The translations under genes were made by a program, and so were the position numbers. A DNA stretch of 64,000 nt from Ketobacter sp. MCCC 1A13808 (GTDB lineage: Bacteria > Pseudomonadota > Gammaproteobacteria > Pseudomonadales > Ketobacteraceae), in assembly GCF_009746715.1 (NCBI RefSeq), contig NZ_VRKW01000003.1, positions 62,001-126,000 of the forward strand, given 5' to 3'. The notes below the pieces were generated by a model that worked only from the letters and a program-made list of their open reading frames with translations, was not told where the DNA came from and searched no databases. Shown piece by piece: positions 36,104 to 45,031 of the stretch (positions within the stretch are counted from its first letter, which is position 1; each line of letters begins with the position of its first letter).

Positions 36104-38779
36104 TTATTTGGCGTATTTATTTAATGCAGCCTGCAACACGCTAAAATCCAATGGTTTCACGAAATGCCGTGTGAATCCCACTTCCAATGCCCTATCTACG
36201 TACTCCTTGTTTCCCCAGCCGGACTGGGATAGAAAAATCGTGTTCTTCGCTTCGGGTAGCTTGCGCAAAATCTTGCATAATTCATAACCATCGATATCCG
36301 GCATGCCGATATCCAGTAACGCAAAATCCGGTTTGAATTGCTTAAATAGGTCGATAGCTTCGCGCCCATTCGATGCGGTAGCGGTTTTATGTCCGGCGTT
36401 TTGTAGCAGAATATTTAATAGCTCAGTGACGTCCGGATTATCATCGACGACCAGCACGCGCTGCTTTCGGTCGGCGTCTTCTGTTGAGGCAGTGGACGTC
36501 TGTTGCTGGCTCGACTCATTTGCCCTGGGCAGAATCACTTCGAATTCGCTGCCCTGGCGTTCACCATCACTGCGCGCGATCACTTCTCCATGATGCAGTT
36601 TGACCAGTCTGTCAACCAGCGTTAATCCAATGCCCAGTCCGCCTTTGGTGTGGGTGGAATGAGCCTCTACCTGTGTAAACATAGAAAAAATATCTTTCAG
36701 CTTTTCTTTCGGTATACCCAAGCCATTATCTTTAATTTTTACGGAGATATGGCGTTCGTTCAACTGCAAGGAAACTTCAATTTTTCCGTTGCGATCGGTG
36801 TATTTGATTGCGTTATTTATAATATTCGAGAAAACTTGCGAAAGCCGGGCACTGTCGCCATGAATATAAACGGGCGGTTCCGGCATATCCAATACCAGCT
36901 GGTGCCCTTTTTCCCGCATAAGGCTTTCGATGATTTCCACTGCGTTGCTAAGCACTTCCTGAACGACGATGTGTTGTATGTCTAATTTTATTTTTCCCTG
37001 GGTAATGCGCGATACATCCATTAAATCATCAATGAGTTTGGTCATATACCCCACCTGACGCTTTATAGTCGCCAGAACTTTTTCGCGCACATCCGATTTA
37101 TCGGATATTTCCAGCAAGGACACTCCCGTTGATATCGGTGAGAGCGGGTTACGCAGCTCATGGGCCAGGGTAGCCAAAAATTCGTTTTTATGGCGGTCCT
37201 GTTGCTCCAGATCATTCATGTTTTTGCGCATTTTTTCCTGCACTTCTAATGCGTGGGCAAGAAACATACGGTTGAATCGGCTGGCCATGTCCACGTCGTT
37301 CTGGTCAAATTCCTTGCTGGCACCGGCGACTTCTTTAATGTGAACCTGAAACGACGTGCGTGGCATGAGCCTTTCCCGTTTCGATGCATCGACATTTTTC
37401 TCGTCCGGGGACCCCGCCCACTTTTGGATATAGACACGCTCTTTGCGAAACCAGGCAGTAAAATAGCTGCGCTTTTCCAGTAACGGAATCAGCATAACGC
37501 CATAGATACCGTTAAGCTGTTCGCTGGTACCCCATTTTTTGTCGATACTGTTGGTGATAAAGGGTTTTCTATCGTGCGTATCGACACGGTTATACATGTC
37601 CTGAACAATGTTCAGGTCGGGTGTTTGACCCAGCGAAATGACTTCTTGATCGGAGTAAAAAATAAAGCCATCGGCGTCCATTAGACGCAGCACTTCTTCT
37701 TCATGCTGGGAAAAAACACTGACAATAGGAAAGCTGGGGGAGATTTTGTCCAGCATGGCTTCAATGGACCTGTCCGCCCGTTCTTTCTGCTTGAAAAACA
37801 GTTCCTCTTCTTTCGCGTACAGGTGCCAGCTAAAAAGCTGGCTCAGATTCTCGCATTGCAGGCGTACATCCTGTGGAATATAGGTGGGATTCCGGCTGTG
37901 GCATGAAATCAGTCCCCACAGCCGATCGTGTGTCACAAGCGACATGGAAAAGGAAGCACGCAGCCCCTGGTTACGAATATATTGGCAGTGGATCGGCGAG
38001 AGCGTTCGCAGCAATGATTGCGTCAAGTCGAGCGGCTCTCTTCCCGAGTCCTGTGTAGTCGGAATCAGCCTTGAGGGTGCAAGGTCAACATTCGGTGTTA
38101 GGCGCACCCAGTTTTTTTTATATAATTCCCTGGCTTGTGGCGGGATGTCCGATGCCGGATAGTACAAGTTCAGGTAGGCGTCGACTTCATTGTTTTTTGC
38201 TTCCGCAATGACTTTGCCCGAATCGTCATCGTTAAATTTGTATAGAACGACGCGCTCCATATCGGTGATGTATTTGATCGTTTCAACAATTTCCTGTGCC
38301 ATTTCATTCAGAGAGTCAAACGCCTTAAACTTGGGCGCGATACTCATGGCATAGATTTTTATGTAATGTTCTGCGGTGTAGGCTTTGCGGAATTTGGCGG
38401 CCGGTTCCAACTCGATTATAAGGCGGTCCGCACTGTTGTAGATAACAGCGAAGAAATCCCGGTCAGACAGCTGACGGATAAGTGTTTCTTTGAATTTTAT
38501 TTTTATGGGCAGGCGTGTTTTGCGGTTTCTAGCCCGCTGGTATGTTTCAAGAATAAAATCCACACCTTCCTGGTCTTCATCCAGCAGTGCGAAAAAGTCC
38601 GTTCCGACTATATCCCCCTGTAGATTGAACAGGTCGATCACATTTTCACTTATGATCTCGATTCTGTGGTTTTCTTGATTAATGGCGAACAGATAGCCGT
38701 AGCTCTGGATAGACTCAGGAATGTGGATGGGTTCGTCTTCGCAATGTTCGAATGCCAACTTGTCGACGTCTAAAGTCAT
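36104..38779 (-). CDS. bphP: Bacteriophytochrome hybrid histidine kinase
   Basis: An 891-residue cytoplasmic photoreceptor. PAS domain at 1-115 with the bilin-binding Cys13 (EHCEDEPIHIPESIQSYG); GAF at 140-310 with YYPASDIPPQARELY and SPIHCQYIRNQG; PHY at 320-510 with the tongue motif PRTSFQ; HisKA with AHELRNPLSP; ATPase with DNGLGIPKEKL and GLGIGLTLV; C-terminal receiver with LLDIGMPDIDGYEL. Red/far-red light should switch kinase activity. The receiver has no output domain, so a separate partner is needed. It starts 12 bases after the haem oxygenase gene, the usual bphO-bphP pairing. Confidence 0.93.
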   Translation of the reverse strand: MTLDVDKLAFEHCEDEPIHIPESIQSYGYLFAINQENHRIEIISENVIDLFNLQGDIVGTDFFALLDEDQEGVDFILETYQRARNRKTRLPIKIKFKETLIRQLSDRDFFAVIYNSADRLIIELEPAAKFRKAYTAEHYIKIYAMSIAPKFKAFDSLNEMAQEIVETIKYITDMERVVLYKFNDDDSGKVIAEAKNNEVDAYLNLYYPASDIPPQARELYKKNWVRLTPNVDLAPSRLIPTTQDSGREPLDLTQSLLRTLSPIHCQYIRNQGLRASFSMSLVTHDRLWGLISCHSRNPTYIPQDVRLQCENLSQLFSWHLYAKEEELFFKQKERADRSIEAMLDKISPSFPIVSVFSQHEEEVLRLMDADGFIFYSDQEVISLGQTPDLNIVQDMYNRVDTHDRKPFITNSIDKKWGTSEQLNGIYGVMLIPLLEKRSYFTAWFRKERVYIQKWAGSPDEKNVDASKRERLMPRTSFQVHIKEVAGASKEFDQNDVDMASRFNRMFLAHALEVQEKMRKNMNDLEQQDRHKNEFLATLAHELRNPLSPISTGVSLLEISDKSDVREKVLATIKRQVGYMTKLIDDLMDVSRITQGKIKLDIQHIVVQEVLSNAVEIIESLMREKGHQLVLDMPEPPVYIHGDSARLSQVFSNIINNAIKYTDRNGKIEVSLQLNERHISVKIKDNGLGIPKEKLKDIFSMFTQVEAHSTHTKGGLGIGLTLVDRLVKLHHGEVIARSDGERQGSEFEVILPRANESSQQQTSTASTEDADRKQRVLVVDDNPDVTELLNILLQNAGHKTATASNGREAIDLFKQFKPDFALLDIGMPDIDGYELCKILRKLPEAKNTIFLSQSGWGNKEYVDRALEVGFTRHFVKPLDFSVLQAALNKYAK

Positions 38780-38791
38780 AGCTAAGTCCAG

Positions 38792-39319
38792 TCAGATAGT
38801 TACGATATTATTATATAGGGTGGTAAATAGATGGTGAGCTTCACCGGTTATGGCCCCGTGCTCGCTTTCAGGCACAGTATTCAGTTGTTCGGCTATAAAC
38901 GTTTTCCAAAGCGGAGCACTATTTTGAGCAAGATGATCAATGTTTTTCTGGGGCAGGGTATTGTCCTGATAACGCTGGCGTATAATCCGGGCGCCTAATC
39001 CGGAGCCTAGCAGAACGTAGAAAAAAGCGATCTCATTAACCGGGGTCTTTGCGTGTGCAGTGCGACGTTCACCGACATCCTGCTCCAGGGCGGAAAGGTA
39101 TCTGCTATAAAACTGGTGAAACCGATTTGGCAGGCGATCAGTGCGCGGTTGGTGGTTTATCCAAAATTCATACAACCCTTCTGTAACGGCGAGGTACTGA
39201 TCCAGAGAGGCATTGCCATTGGAATAGACCTTCATTACCGCCAGATCTTCCAAGCGTTTATGGGGGCCGGCAATCGATTGTTTTAACAGTTGACGAAATT
39301 GGCTCATCTCTTGAGTCAT
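38792..39319 (-). CDS. bphO: Biliverdin-producing haem oxygenase BphO
   Basis: A haem oxygenase-fold protein (175 residues from 39319). The proximal His is in IAGPHKRLEDL; the distal-helix LLGSGLGARIIRQRY follows the family pattern. It opens haem to biliverdin, the chromophore of the adjacent bacteriophytochrome, and frees iron and CO. The start is uncertain: an ATG at 39409 would add 30 non-conserved residues without a ribosome site, while at 39319 a CAGGAG lies only two bases away. The spacing to bphP is 12 bases. Gene function is well supported by context. Confidence 0.85.
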   Translation of the reverse strand: MTQEMSQFRQLLKQSIAGPHKRLEDLAVMKVYSNGNASLDQYLAVTEGLYEFWINHQPRTDRLPNRFHQFYSRYLSALEQDVGERRTAHAKTPVNEIAFFYVLLGSGLGARIIRQRYQDNTLPQKNIDHLAQNSAPLWKTFIAEQLNTVPESEHGAITGEAHHLFTTLYNNIVTI

Positions 39320-39564
39320 GGCTCCTGTAAGTCGTCGGGTCCAACCGGTCTGTCCATTATATTTTCCTAATCCATCCTGGCGTGTTAAGCCGCTGGGCGA
39401 ATCGGGCATAATAGCACGCGCGATAGCGTGTGGATCAAAAGATTTTTAGATGATTTGGTTGTATTTTGATCAGTCGGATGCCCCGGGTCTGCCTGTGGTA
39501 GACGCGACGTTTCAGGGGGGCGGGATTGGATAATAGATTAATCGGTAAGTAAGGTTAAGTGACG

Positions 39565-39601
39565 AATGTATCTGAGCGGTCAATAACCGATCAGATACAT
39601 T
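39565..39601 (-). terminator. Strong hairpin downstream of the TonB receptor gene
   Basis: AATGTATCTGA (39565-39575) pairs with TCAGATACATT (39591-39601), then CGGT pairs with ACCG across one mismatch, leaving a 5-base loop. It lies 15 bases after the receptor stop codon. There is no U tract, so it may end, slow or protect the transcript rather than be a standard terminator. Confidence 0.55.
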
Positions 39602-39615
39602 GCGGGGGGACTTGT

Positions 39616-41736
39616 CTACCAGTTGTAACTCAGAGTGGCCATGGCTTCGCGTCCTGGATTGTAATAATCCGCGGTGCCGGAACCCACTACATGCTGCTCG
39701 TCAAACAGGTTTCTGACATTGATACTAAGATCGGCTGCTTTCGTGATCTGGTAGCTAAAGGCGGCATCAAAAAGTGTTGCTGCATTGCTGTCGCTCAAGT
39801 TGGCAGCGTCAAAGTAATAGACGCCTACATAGCGGGCACCCAGTCCAAAACTCATACCCATGTCCGGTAGCGAATAATAGCTCCAGAGCGAAGCGGTGTG
39901 TTCCGGTGCCGCTACGAAATCATTGCCCTCGATCGCGCTTCGGGTGGTGCCGCGTACGACTTCAGAATCCATGTAAGAATAGCCACCAATCAAGCTGAGT
40001 TGGTCACTCAGCTCGGCCTTGGCCTCCAGATCAAGACCCCGCACGCGGGTCTCACCCAGGGTTTCCTGCTCGATGATGCCACTGGGCTGCACCACAGCAA
40101 TGGTGACATCTTTCTTAGTCAGGTCGTAAAGCGCTGCCGAGAATATGGCGTTCATATTTGCTGGCGCATACTTCGCTCCCAGCTCAATTTGCTCGCCCCG
40201 TTCGGGTTCAACACCGATTGTGGGTGGCGCAACCGATTCGACCCAGCTGATATAGGTGGACACCTGGTCGCTTACCTTATAAGTCAGCGCGCCGCGGAAC
40301 GAGGTTTCCGAGAAATCATCGGCTTCAGTGAAACCGGAAAGGTCCGTGTTGGAAAGATCCATGGCGTCGTTACGCACACCCACGGTGACAATGTATTTTT
40401 CGTAGAACGACAGGTTCTGTTGCAGGAAGACGGACTTGGTTTTGTAGTCCTGATCGTTCCCGAGTTGGTAATTCAGATTTGCCGGTGCTCCCGTGTAAAC
40501 CGGGTTGGCGAGGTCGATTCTCGTTGTCGTGTCGTAAAAGGTGCTGGACTCGCTTGAGGCATCCCGATACTCGATCCCCACCAGAGTACTGCTGTCGATG
40601 CGATCAAAGCGGGCATCGTATTGCAGCATGACGTTGCCGATTAGCTCATCGGCGGCACTGTCGGTACCGAAATAGTAGCGGTCAACCTCTGTGCCAGGCC
40701 GGCCTTTATAGTCGTACAGATATACGTAACCGAAGTCGTCGGTCAGATCGCTGTAACGCAGATTCCCGCGCAGGACCAATCCGTTGTCAAAATCATGGCT
40801 GATCTGGCCGGTGACACTGCTGCGTTCAACGTTGTGTTTGTTGAAATCCGGTTCACCGTAGAAGCGGCTGCGATCGTATTCCCGGTCCAGTGGATAACCG
40901 CCGCTGTTAGGGGTGTTGTCTTGCTTGAGGTAGTCCAGGATTAAGGTAGCGGAGGTATAAGCAGTGGGTTCCCAGGTCAGGCCGCCCATTACTAATTGGT
41001 CGTCATCCTTGGAATAATCGTATTCGCGTTCGCTTTCCTTGATCTTGCCGGTGAAGCGGTAAGCCAGTGTTTCATCCTCGTTGAGCATGTCACCCACGTC
41101 AATGCCGGCTTCAATATGATCAAAGGAACCGTAGGTCAGATAACCTTGGCCAAAGCTGTCGAATTTTGGCCGTTTGCTGACAAAATTGACGGAGCCGCCC
41201 GGATCCGCTGCGCCGAACAGGGTGGAGTTGGCACCGCGTAGCACCTCGACGCGTTCATAAGCGTAGGCGTCTTCGCGAACCCCGCGCATTGAGCCCAGTG
41301 TGAGCCCGTCGCGGTAAGTGGTGGCTTGGAATCCGCGTATCTTGAAATAGTCGTTGCGGTCGTCTGTGCCGTAGTAATCGGTCAGAATGCCTGGCGTATA
41401 CTGCAGAACCTCCTCGGTGTTGTTGGCGTTGCGTTGGGCAATCTCTTTTTCGGTGATGACCGTGACTGAAGCCGGTGTGTCGAGCAGGCTGGTTGCGACC
41501 TTACCGCCCACCCACAGCTCCTTGGCAACAGTGGAATTGGCGTCATCATCGGCCAGGGCCTTCGCATCCACAATAATCGGTGCGAGGCGGTATTCGCCTT
41601 TCTCCTCCTGGTCCTGGGTTTCTTCTGCGTTCACGCTGAGAGGCGTCGCGACCAGTGTAGAGCAACACAGAAGAGTGGAAGTAGTAAGCTGCCACCGCGT
41701 CCATGCCGTAACAATCCGGGTATTACGATGAGTCAT
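39616..41736 (-). CDS. TonB-dependent siderophore receptor
   Basis: A 706-residue outer-membrane receptor: signal peptide to about residue 37, a plug domain (TPASVTVITEKEIAQRNANNTEEVLQYTPGI, RGFQATTYRDGL, VEVLRGANSTLFGAADPGGSVNFVSKRP) and a 22-strand barrel ending in YNW-type aromatic residues. Plug motifs match hydroxamate-type receptors (FhuA/FoxA group). It should import a ferric siderophore with TonB energy. An AGGA site precedes the start, and a Fur-box-like sequence lies about 90 bases upstream. It is followed on the same strand by bphO and bphP. Confidence 0.9.
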   Translation of the reverse strand: MTHRNTRIVTAWTRWQLTTSTLLCCSTLVATPLSVNAEETQDQEEKGEYRLAPIIVDAKALADDDANSTVAKELWVGGKVATSLLDTPASVTVITEKEIAQRNANNTEEVLQYTPGILTDYYGTDDRNDYFKIRGFQATTYRDGLTLGSMRGVREDAYAYERVEVLRGANSTLFGAADPGGSVNFVSKRPKFDSFGQGYLTYGSFDHIEAGIDVGDMLNEDETLAYRFTGKIKESEREYDYSKDDDQLVMGGLTWEPTAYTSATLILDYLKQDNTPNSGGYPLDREYDRSRFYGEPDFNKHNVERSSVTGQISHDFDNGLVLRGNLRYSDLTDDFGYVYLYDYKGRPGTEVDRYYFGTDSAADELIGNVMLQYDARFDRIDSSTLVGIEYRDASSESSTFYDTTTRIDLANPVYTGAPANLNYQLGNDQDYKTKSVFLQQNLSFYEKYIVTVGVRNDAMDLSNTDLSGFTEADDFSETSFRGALTYKVSDQVSTYISWVESVAPPTIGVEPERGEQIELGAKYAPANMNAIFSAALYDLTKKDVTIAVVQPSGIIEQETLGETRVRGLDLEAKAELSDQLSLIGGYSYMDSEVVRGTTRSAIEGNDFVAAPEHTASLWSYYSLPDMGMSFGLGARYVGVYYFDAANLSDSNAATLFDAAFSYQITKAADLSINVRNLFDEQHVVGSGTADYYNPGREAMATLSYNW

Positions 41737-42212
41737 ACTTAAAATCCTAAGTGGTTTAGCTGTGCTTCGGTTGGTTGCGTTAATGCTGGTGTTGGCAGCA
41801 AACGCTATCCGGTTAGATGTAAATACTAATGATTATACTTATTGTTCATCTTGATAGTAAGGTGCCCGGCGTGCTTTGCGGCGTCGGGAGCGAAAATATT
41901 CACGCCCTAATTGCGGGCAATACATCAGCTGTGGGTGTGAGCACTTGCCATGCCTGTGGTATCGCATACAATATCGAAAATGGGTGGTTTGAATGTTGCA
42001 AGAGGCAGGATTGTGCTCGTGGTGGCGTTAAGACCGCTATCTGATATACCTGAAAGCTAACGAATGGACTGCCTGCCGACCCATCGATAGCCGAAACATG
42101 CCTAAATTCGTTCCTCTGCCGGAGAAGAAATTTTCTTGATCAAAATACACAATTACATTCAGCACATTCCCGATACGTTCGTTGATCGCCGACCAATCAA
42201 ATCAGACCGCTT
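41737..42212. other. Divergent intergenic region between TonB receptor and RIO kinase genes
   Basis: A gap of about 475 bases containing the Fur-box-like site at 41825-41843. The rest shows no convincing gene. A 71-codon frame at 41829-42044 with several Cys was considered and not accepted. Confidence 0.4.
41825..41843. promoter_or_regulatory. Fur-box-like site upstream of the TonB receptor gene
   Basis: ACTAATGATTATACTTATT matches the 19-base consensus GATAATGATTATCATTATC at 14 positions, with the central AATGATTAT intact. It is placed about 90 bases upstream of the receptor start. Fur-type iron repression is expected. Confidence 0.6.
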
Positions 42213-43070
42213 GTGAAAATTCCTAAACGCTTACAGCCCCTCGCCGATGATGGTGTTATAGATGAGGTTATCAGTCGTCTAATGAGCGGCAAAGAAGCCG
42301 ATATTTTTATTGTCCGTTGTGGCGACCAGATTCGTTGTGCCAAGGTCTATAAAGATGCAGCCAAGCGAAGTTTTAAAAAAGCCGCGCAATATCAGGAAGG
42401 TCGTAGAGTTCGCAGTGGACGTCAGGCGCGAGCGATGGGTAAGAATTCGAGCTATGGCCGCAAGCAGCAGGAAGAGATTTGGCAAAATGCTGAAATCGAC
42501 GCGCTATCCCGATTGGCCGCTGCGCAGGTGCGTGTCCCGGAGACCTACGGTTGTTTTGACGGTGTATTAATTATGGAATTGGTCACCGATGGAGCCGGTG
42601 ACGTGGCACCCAGGCTGGCCGATGTGACAATGTCGGAAGAACAGGCGATAGAAGATCACGCCTTTATGATGCACTCGATTATGTTGATGTTGTGCGCGGG
42701 CATTGTGCATGGGGATTTATCCGAATTTAACGTCCTGGTTGACGATTACGGACCGGTGATCATCGACTTGCCGCAAGCCGTCAATGCCGCTGCCAATAAC
42801 AACGCCCAGGAAATGCTCGCCCGTGATGTGAATAATATGCGTCGTTATTACGGTGAATTTTGTCCCGCCCTGTTACAAACGCAATACGCCAAAGAAATGT
42901 GGTCTCTGTTTGAAGAAGGCAATTTAACGCCGGAGACCAGGTTAAGTGGTGTGTTTGACGATGACGGCGAAAGCGCGGATGTGGATTCTGTACTTGAAGA
43001 AATCAAAGCGGTGATGCAAGAAGAGCAGGAACGCCAAGAGCGCCTGCGTGAAGCTAACGAAAAAGAGTGA
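42213..43070 (+). CDS. RIO-family serine kinase
   Basis: A 285-residue atypical protein kinase. The glycine-poor P-loop SGKEADIFIV is at 25-34, the ATP-binding Lys K44 (CAKVYK), the catalytic loop HGDLSEFN at 166-173 and the metal-binding Asp185 (IIDLPQAV). The C-terminal 40 residues are acidic and then Glu/Arg-rich. RIO kinases act in ribosome maturation in archaea and eukaryotes; bacterial members have no clear role. The start is a GTG with no strong ribosome site. A Rho-like ATPase gene follows 71 bases later on the same strand. Confidence 0.9.
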   Translation: MKIPKRLQPLADDGVIDEVISRLMSGKEADIFIVRCGDQIRCAKVYKDAAKRSFKKAAQYQEGRRVRSGRQARAMGKNSSYGRKQQEEIWQNAEIDALSRLAAAQVRVPETYGCFDGVLIMELVTDGAGDVAPRLADVTMSEEQAIEDHAFMMHSIMLMLCAGIVHGDLSEFNVLVDDYGPVIIDLPQAVNAAANNNAQEMLARDVNNMRRYYGEFCPALLQTQYAKEMWSLFEEGNLTPETRLSGVFDDDGESADVDSVLEEIKAVMQEEQERQERLREANEKE

Positions 43071-43141
43071 TAACAGAGCAAGTTTACGCTGCCGTACTCA
43101 CTTCACAAATCATTTATTACCCCGAGTTGTAAGCCGACACT

Positions 43142-44098
43142 ATGACAAGAAAAACGTTAAGTTTGAAAGTGAAAAGAAATAAAGACGCCAAAGCAGCGGC
43201 TGAGGTGGACAGCGGTGCGAATGATGCTGACCCGAAAAAACGCTTCTTAAACGGTACGGCTATTAATCCCACAGACTGCCTGTGTCTGGAAGCGGGGTCA
43301 GATGAGCTGACGGTGCGTGCGATGGATTTGATCACGCCGATTGGAAGGGGGCAGAGAGGGCTGATTGTGGCCCCGCCCGGCTCCGGCAAAACCACGATTT
43401 TAAAACACATTTGCCAGGCGGTCGGTAAAGCCTACCCGGAGATAAAACTGTATGCGTTATTAGTCGATGAGCGGCCGGAAGAAGTGACCGATGTGAAGCG
43501 CAGTGTGCCGGCGCAAGTGCATGCCTCCTCTTCGGATGAAAGTTACGAACAGCACGTTCGCGTGGCCAATAAACTCCTCGATAAGGCGATCCGGGAAGCG
43601 GGTGAAGGTCATGATGTGATGATCGTCATTGATTCTCTGACACGGCTTTCGCGGGTACACAATGCCGAGCGCAAAAGCAGTGGCCGCACCATGTCGGGGG
43701 GCGTTGATGCCAGGGCGATGGAAATTCCGAGAAAGCTGTTCGGCGCGGCCAGAAAGATTGAGAATGGCGGCTCGCTTACGATTTTGGCGACGGTGCTCGT
43801 CGATACCGGAAGTCGCATGGACCAAGTGATATTCGAGGAGTTCAAGGGCACCGGTAATATGGAAATCGTGCTTTCGCGGGAGGTGGCGAATCAACGGATT
43901 TTTCCGGCGCTGGACATTGCCAAGAGTAGTACACGTCGTGAGGAGTTGCTGCTGAGCCCGAAAGATATTCAGGGCATCAGAGCATTACGGCGGGCACTGG
44001 TGAGCCTCAAACCCATCGAGGGCGCAAGAAAACTGGTGGAGCTACTCGAAAAATACCCCACCAATGCAGCCCTGTTGCAGCAATGGGAGCAAAGTTAA
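43142..44098 (+). CDS. Rho-like ATPase lacking the N-terminal RNA-binding domain
   Basis: A 318-residue protein equivalent to the C-terminal three quarters of Rho (about 420 residues). Residues 1-35 are a basic Lys/Arg/Ala tail; the helicase core then aligns without gaps: Walker A APPGSGKTT around K83, catalytic Glu in VDERPEEV (110), Walker B VIDSLTR (D164), Q-loop SGRTMSGGVDA, R-loop EEFKGTGN (K235) and arginine finger R265. The N-terminal helix bundle and cold-shock RNA-binding domain of Rho are absent. It cannot be a plain termination factor; a hexameric RNA-dependent ATPase role is inferred. The normal rho gene is presumably elsewhere. Confidence 0.88.
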   Translation: MTRKTLSLKVKRNKDAKAAAEVDSGANDADPKKRFLNGTAINPTDCLCLEAGSDELTVRAMDLITPIGRGQRGLIVAPPGSGKTTILKHICQAVGKAYPEIKLYALLVDERPEEVTDVKRSVPAQVHASSSDESYEQHVRVANKLLDKAIREAGEGHDVMIVIDSLTRLSRVHNAERKSSGRTMSGGVDARAMEIPRKLFGAARKIENGGSLTILATVLVDTGSRMDQVIFEEFKGTGNMEIVLSREVANQRIFPALDIAKSSTRREELLLSPKDIQGIRALRRALVSLKPIEGARKLVELLEKYPTNAALLQQWEQS

Positions 44099-44119
44099 AA
44101 AACCAGGCCGCGGGTTAGG

Positions 44120-44857
44120 CTATTTAGACGCACGGCCATGCAGCGCGATAGTGACCGCATGCAGGTCGGCGGGCATATTAATCAGCGCCCGGAACGCCTC
44201 GGTAACGGAGGTGAATTGAGACAGCGGCCGTTCACGCAAATGAATGCCTGCTTCTGCGGCTGCTTTGGCGAAGGCCATTTGTGCGGCAGGGTCTGCTTCC
44301 CAGACTTTGCCCTCTTCATACATGGCACCGGCGCGCACATTGGAAACGCGTATGCCGAGGGGTTCGAGTTCCCGGAACAGGCTCAGGCTAAAGCGCTCCA
44401 GCCCCGCTTTGGAACTTTGATAAACCGCCAGATGCGGAAAGGGAATGTCGACGGATTCGCTGCTGACATTAATGATGTATCCACCGGAATCCATCATCGG
44501 TATAACCGCGCGTGAGCACAGAATCGGGCCGACCAGGTTGGTTGTGATGGCGCTCATTATTTGTGTATCGGTGGCATCCGCGACCAGGAAGGGCTCGAAT
44601 ACCGCTGCGTTATTGATGAGCACATCTACTTTGGGGAATTTTTCAGCGATCTGATTAAAGGCGTTGCGTACGGAGTCGGGTGAACTGACGTCGCAGGCAA
44701 TGGCCAGGGCATGTTCACCTATCTCGGCGGCAGCCGCTTCCACTTTGGCAAAGGTGCGTCCCAATAAGATGACGGAATCGCCATCGCAGGCAAAGCGGCG
44801 AGCCAGTGCGCGACCCAGGCCAACGCCTGCGCCGGTGATCACTATCGTTTTAGGCAT
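44120..44857 (-). CDS. Short-chain dehydrogenase/reductase
   Basis: A 245-residue classical SDR. TGAGVGLGRALA is the NAD(P)-binding glycine motif; NNAAVF and the catalytic Ser (YIINVSSES) and YQSSKAG (Tyr, Lys) are all present. Length fits the family. It converges on the Rho-like gene with 21 bases between. Substrate unknown; the Arg after the glycine motif weakly suggests NADP(H). Confidence 0.9.
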   Translation of the reverse strand: MPKTIVITGAGVGLGRALARRFACDGDSVILLGRTFAKVEAAAAEIGEHALAIACDVSSPDSVRNAFNQIAEKFPKVDVLINNAAVFEPFLVADATDTQIMSAITTNLVGPILCSRAVIPMMDSGGYIINVSSESVDIPFPHLAVYQSSKAGLERFSLSLFRELEPLGIRVSNVRAGAMYEEGKVWEADPAAQMAFAKAAAEAGIHLRERPLSQFTSVTEAFRALINMPADLHAVTIALHGRASK

Positions 44858-45031
44858 GAATATTTACTCGGTTCTGACAATGCGATATGCGCTGTTTTGT
44901 TATTTGGGTTCGAGTATACGGAAAGATTGCCGTTTTAGGCAATACGGCGGTTGCAAGGCAAAAGGAAATACTGCAATGAATGGGATGGATCCGGTTATTT
45001 ATCTTTTGTCATGTCGGAAGTGCAGGTGATC

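Noticed and set aside
41829-42044. A 71-codon frame with five Cys residues upstream of the RIO kinase gene
   Set aside because: It begins inside the Fur-box-like site, lacks a clear ribosome site, and its Cys spacing fits no metal-binding family I know. Best left as intergenic.
44951-45031. N-terminal extension of the pseudouridine synthase
   Set aside because: No ribosome site; the S4 domain starts right after the ATG at 45032, which has AGGTGA in front.
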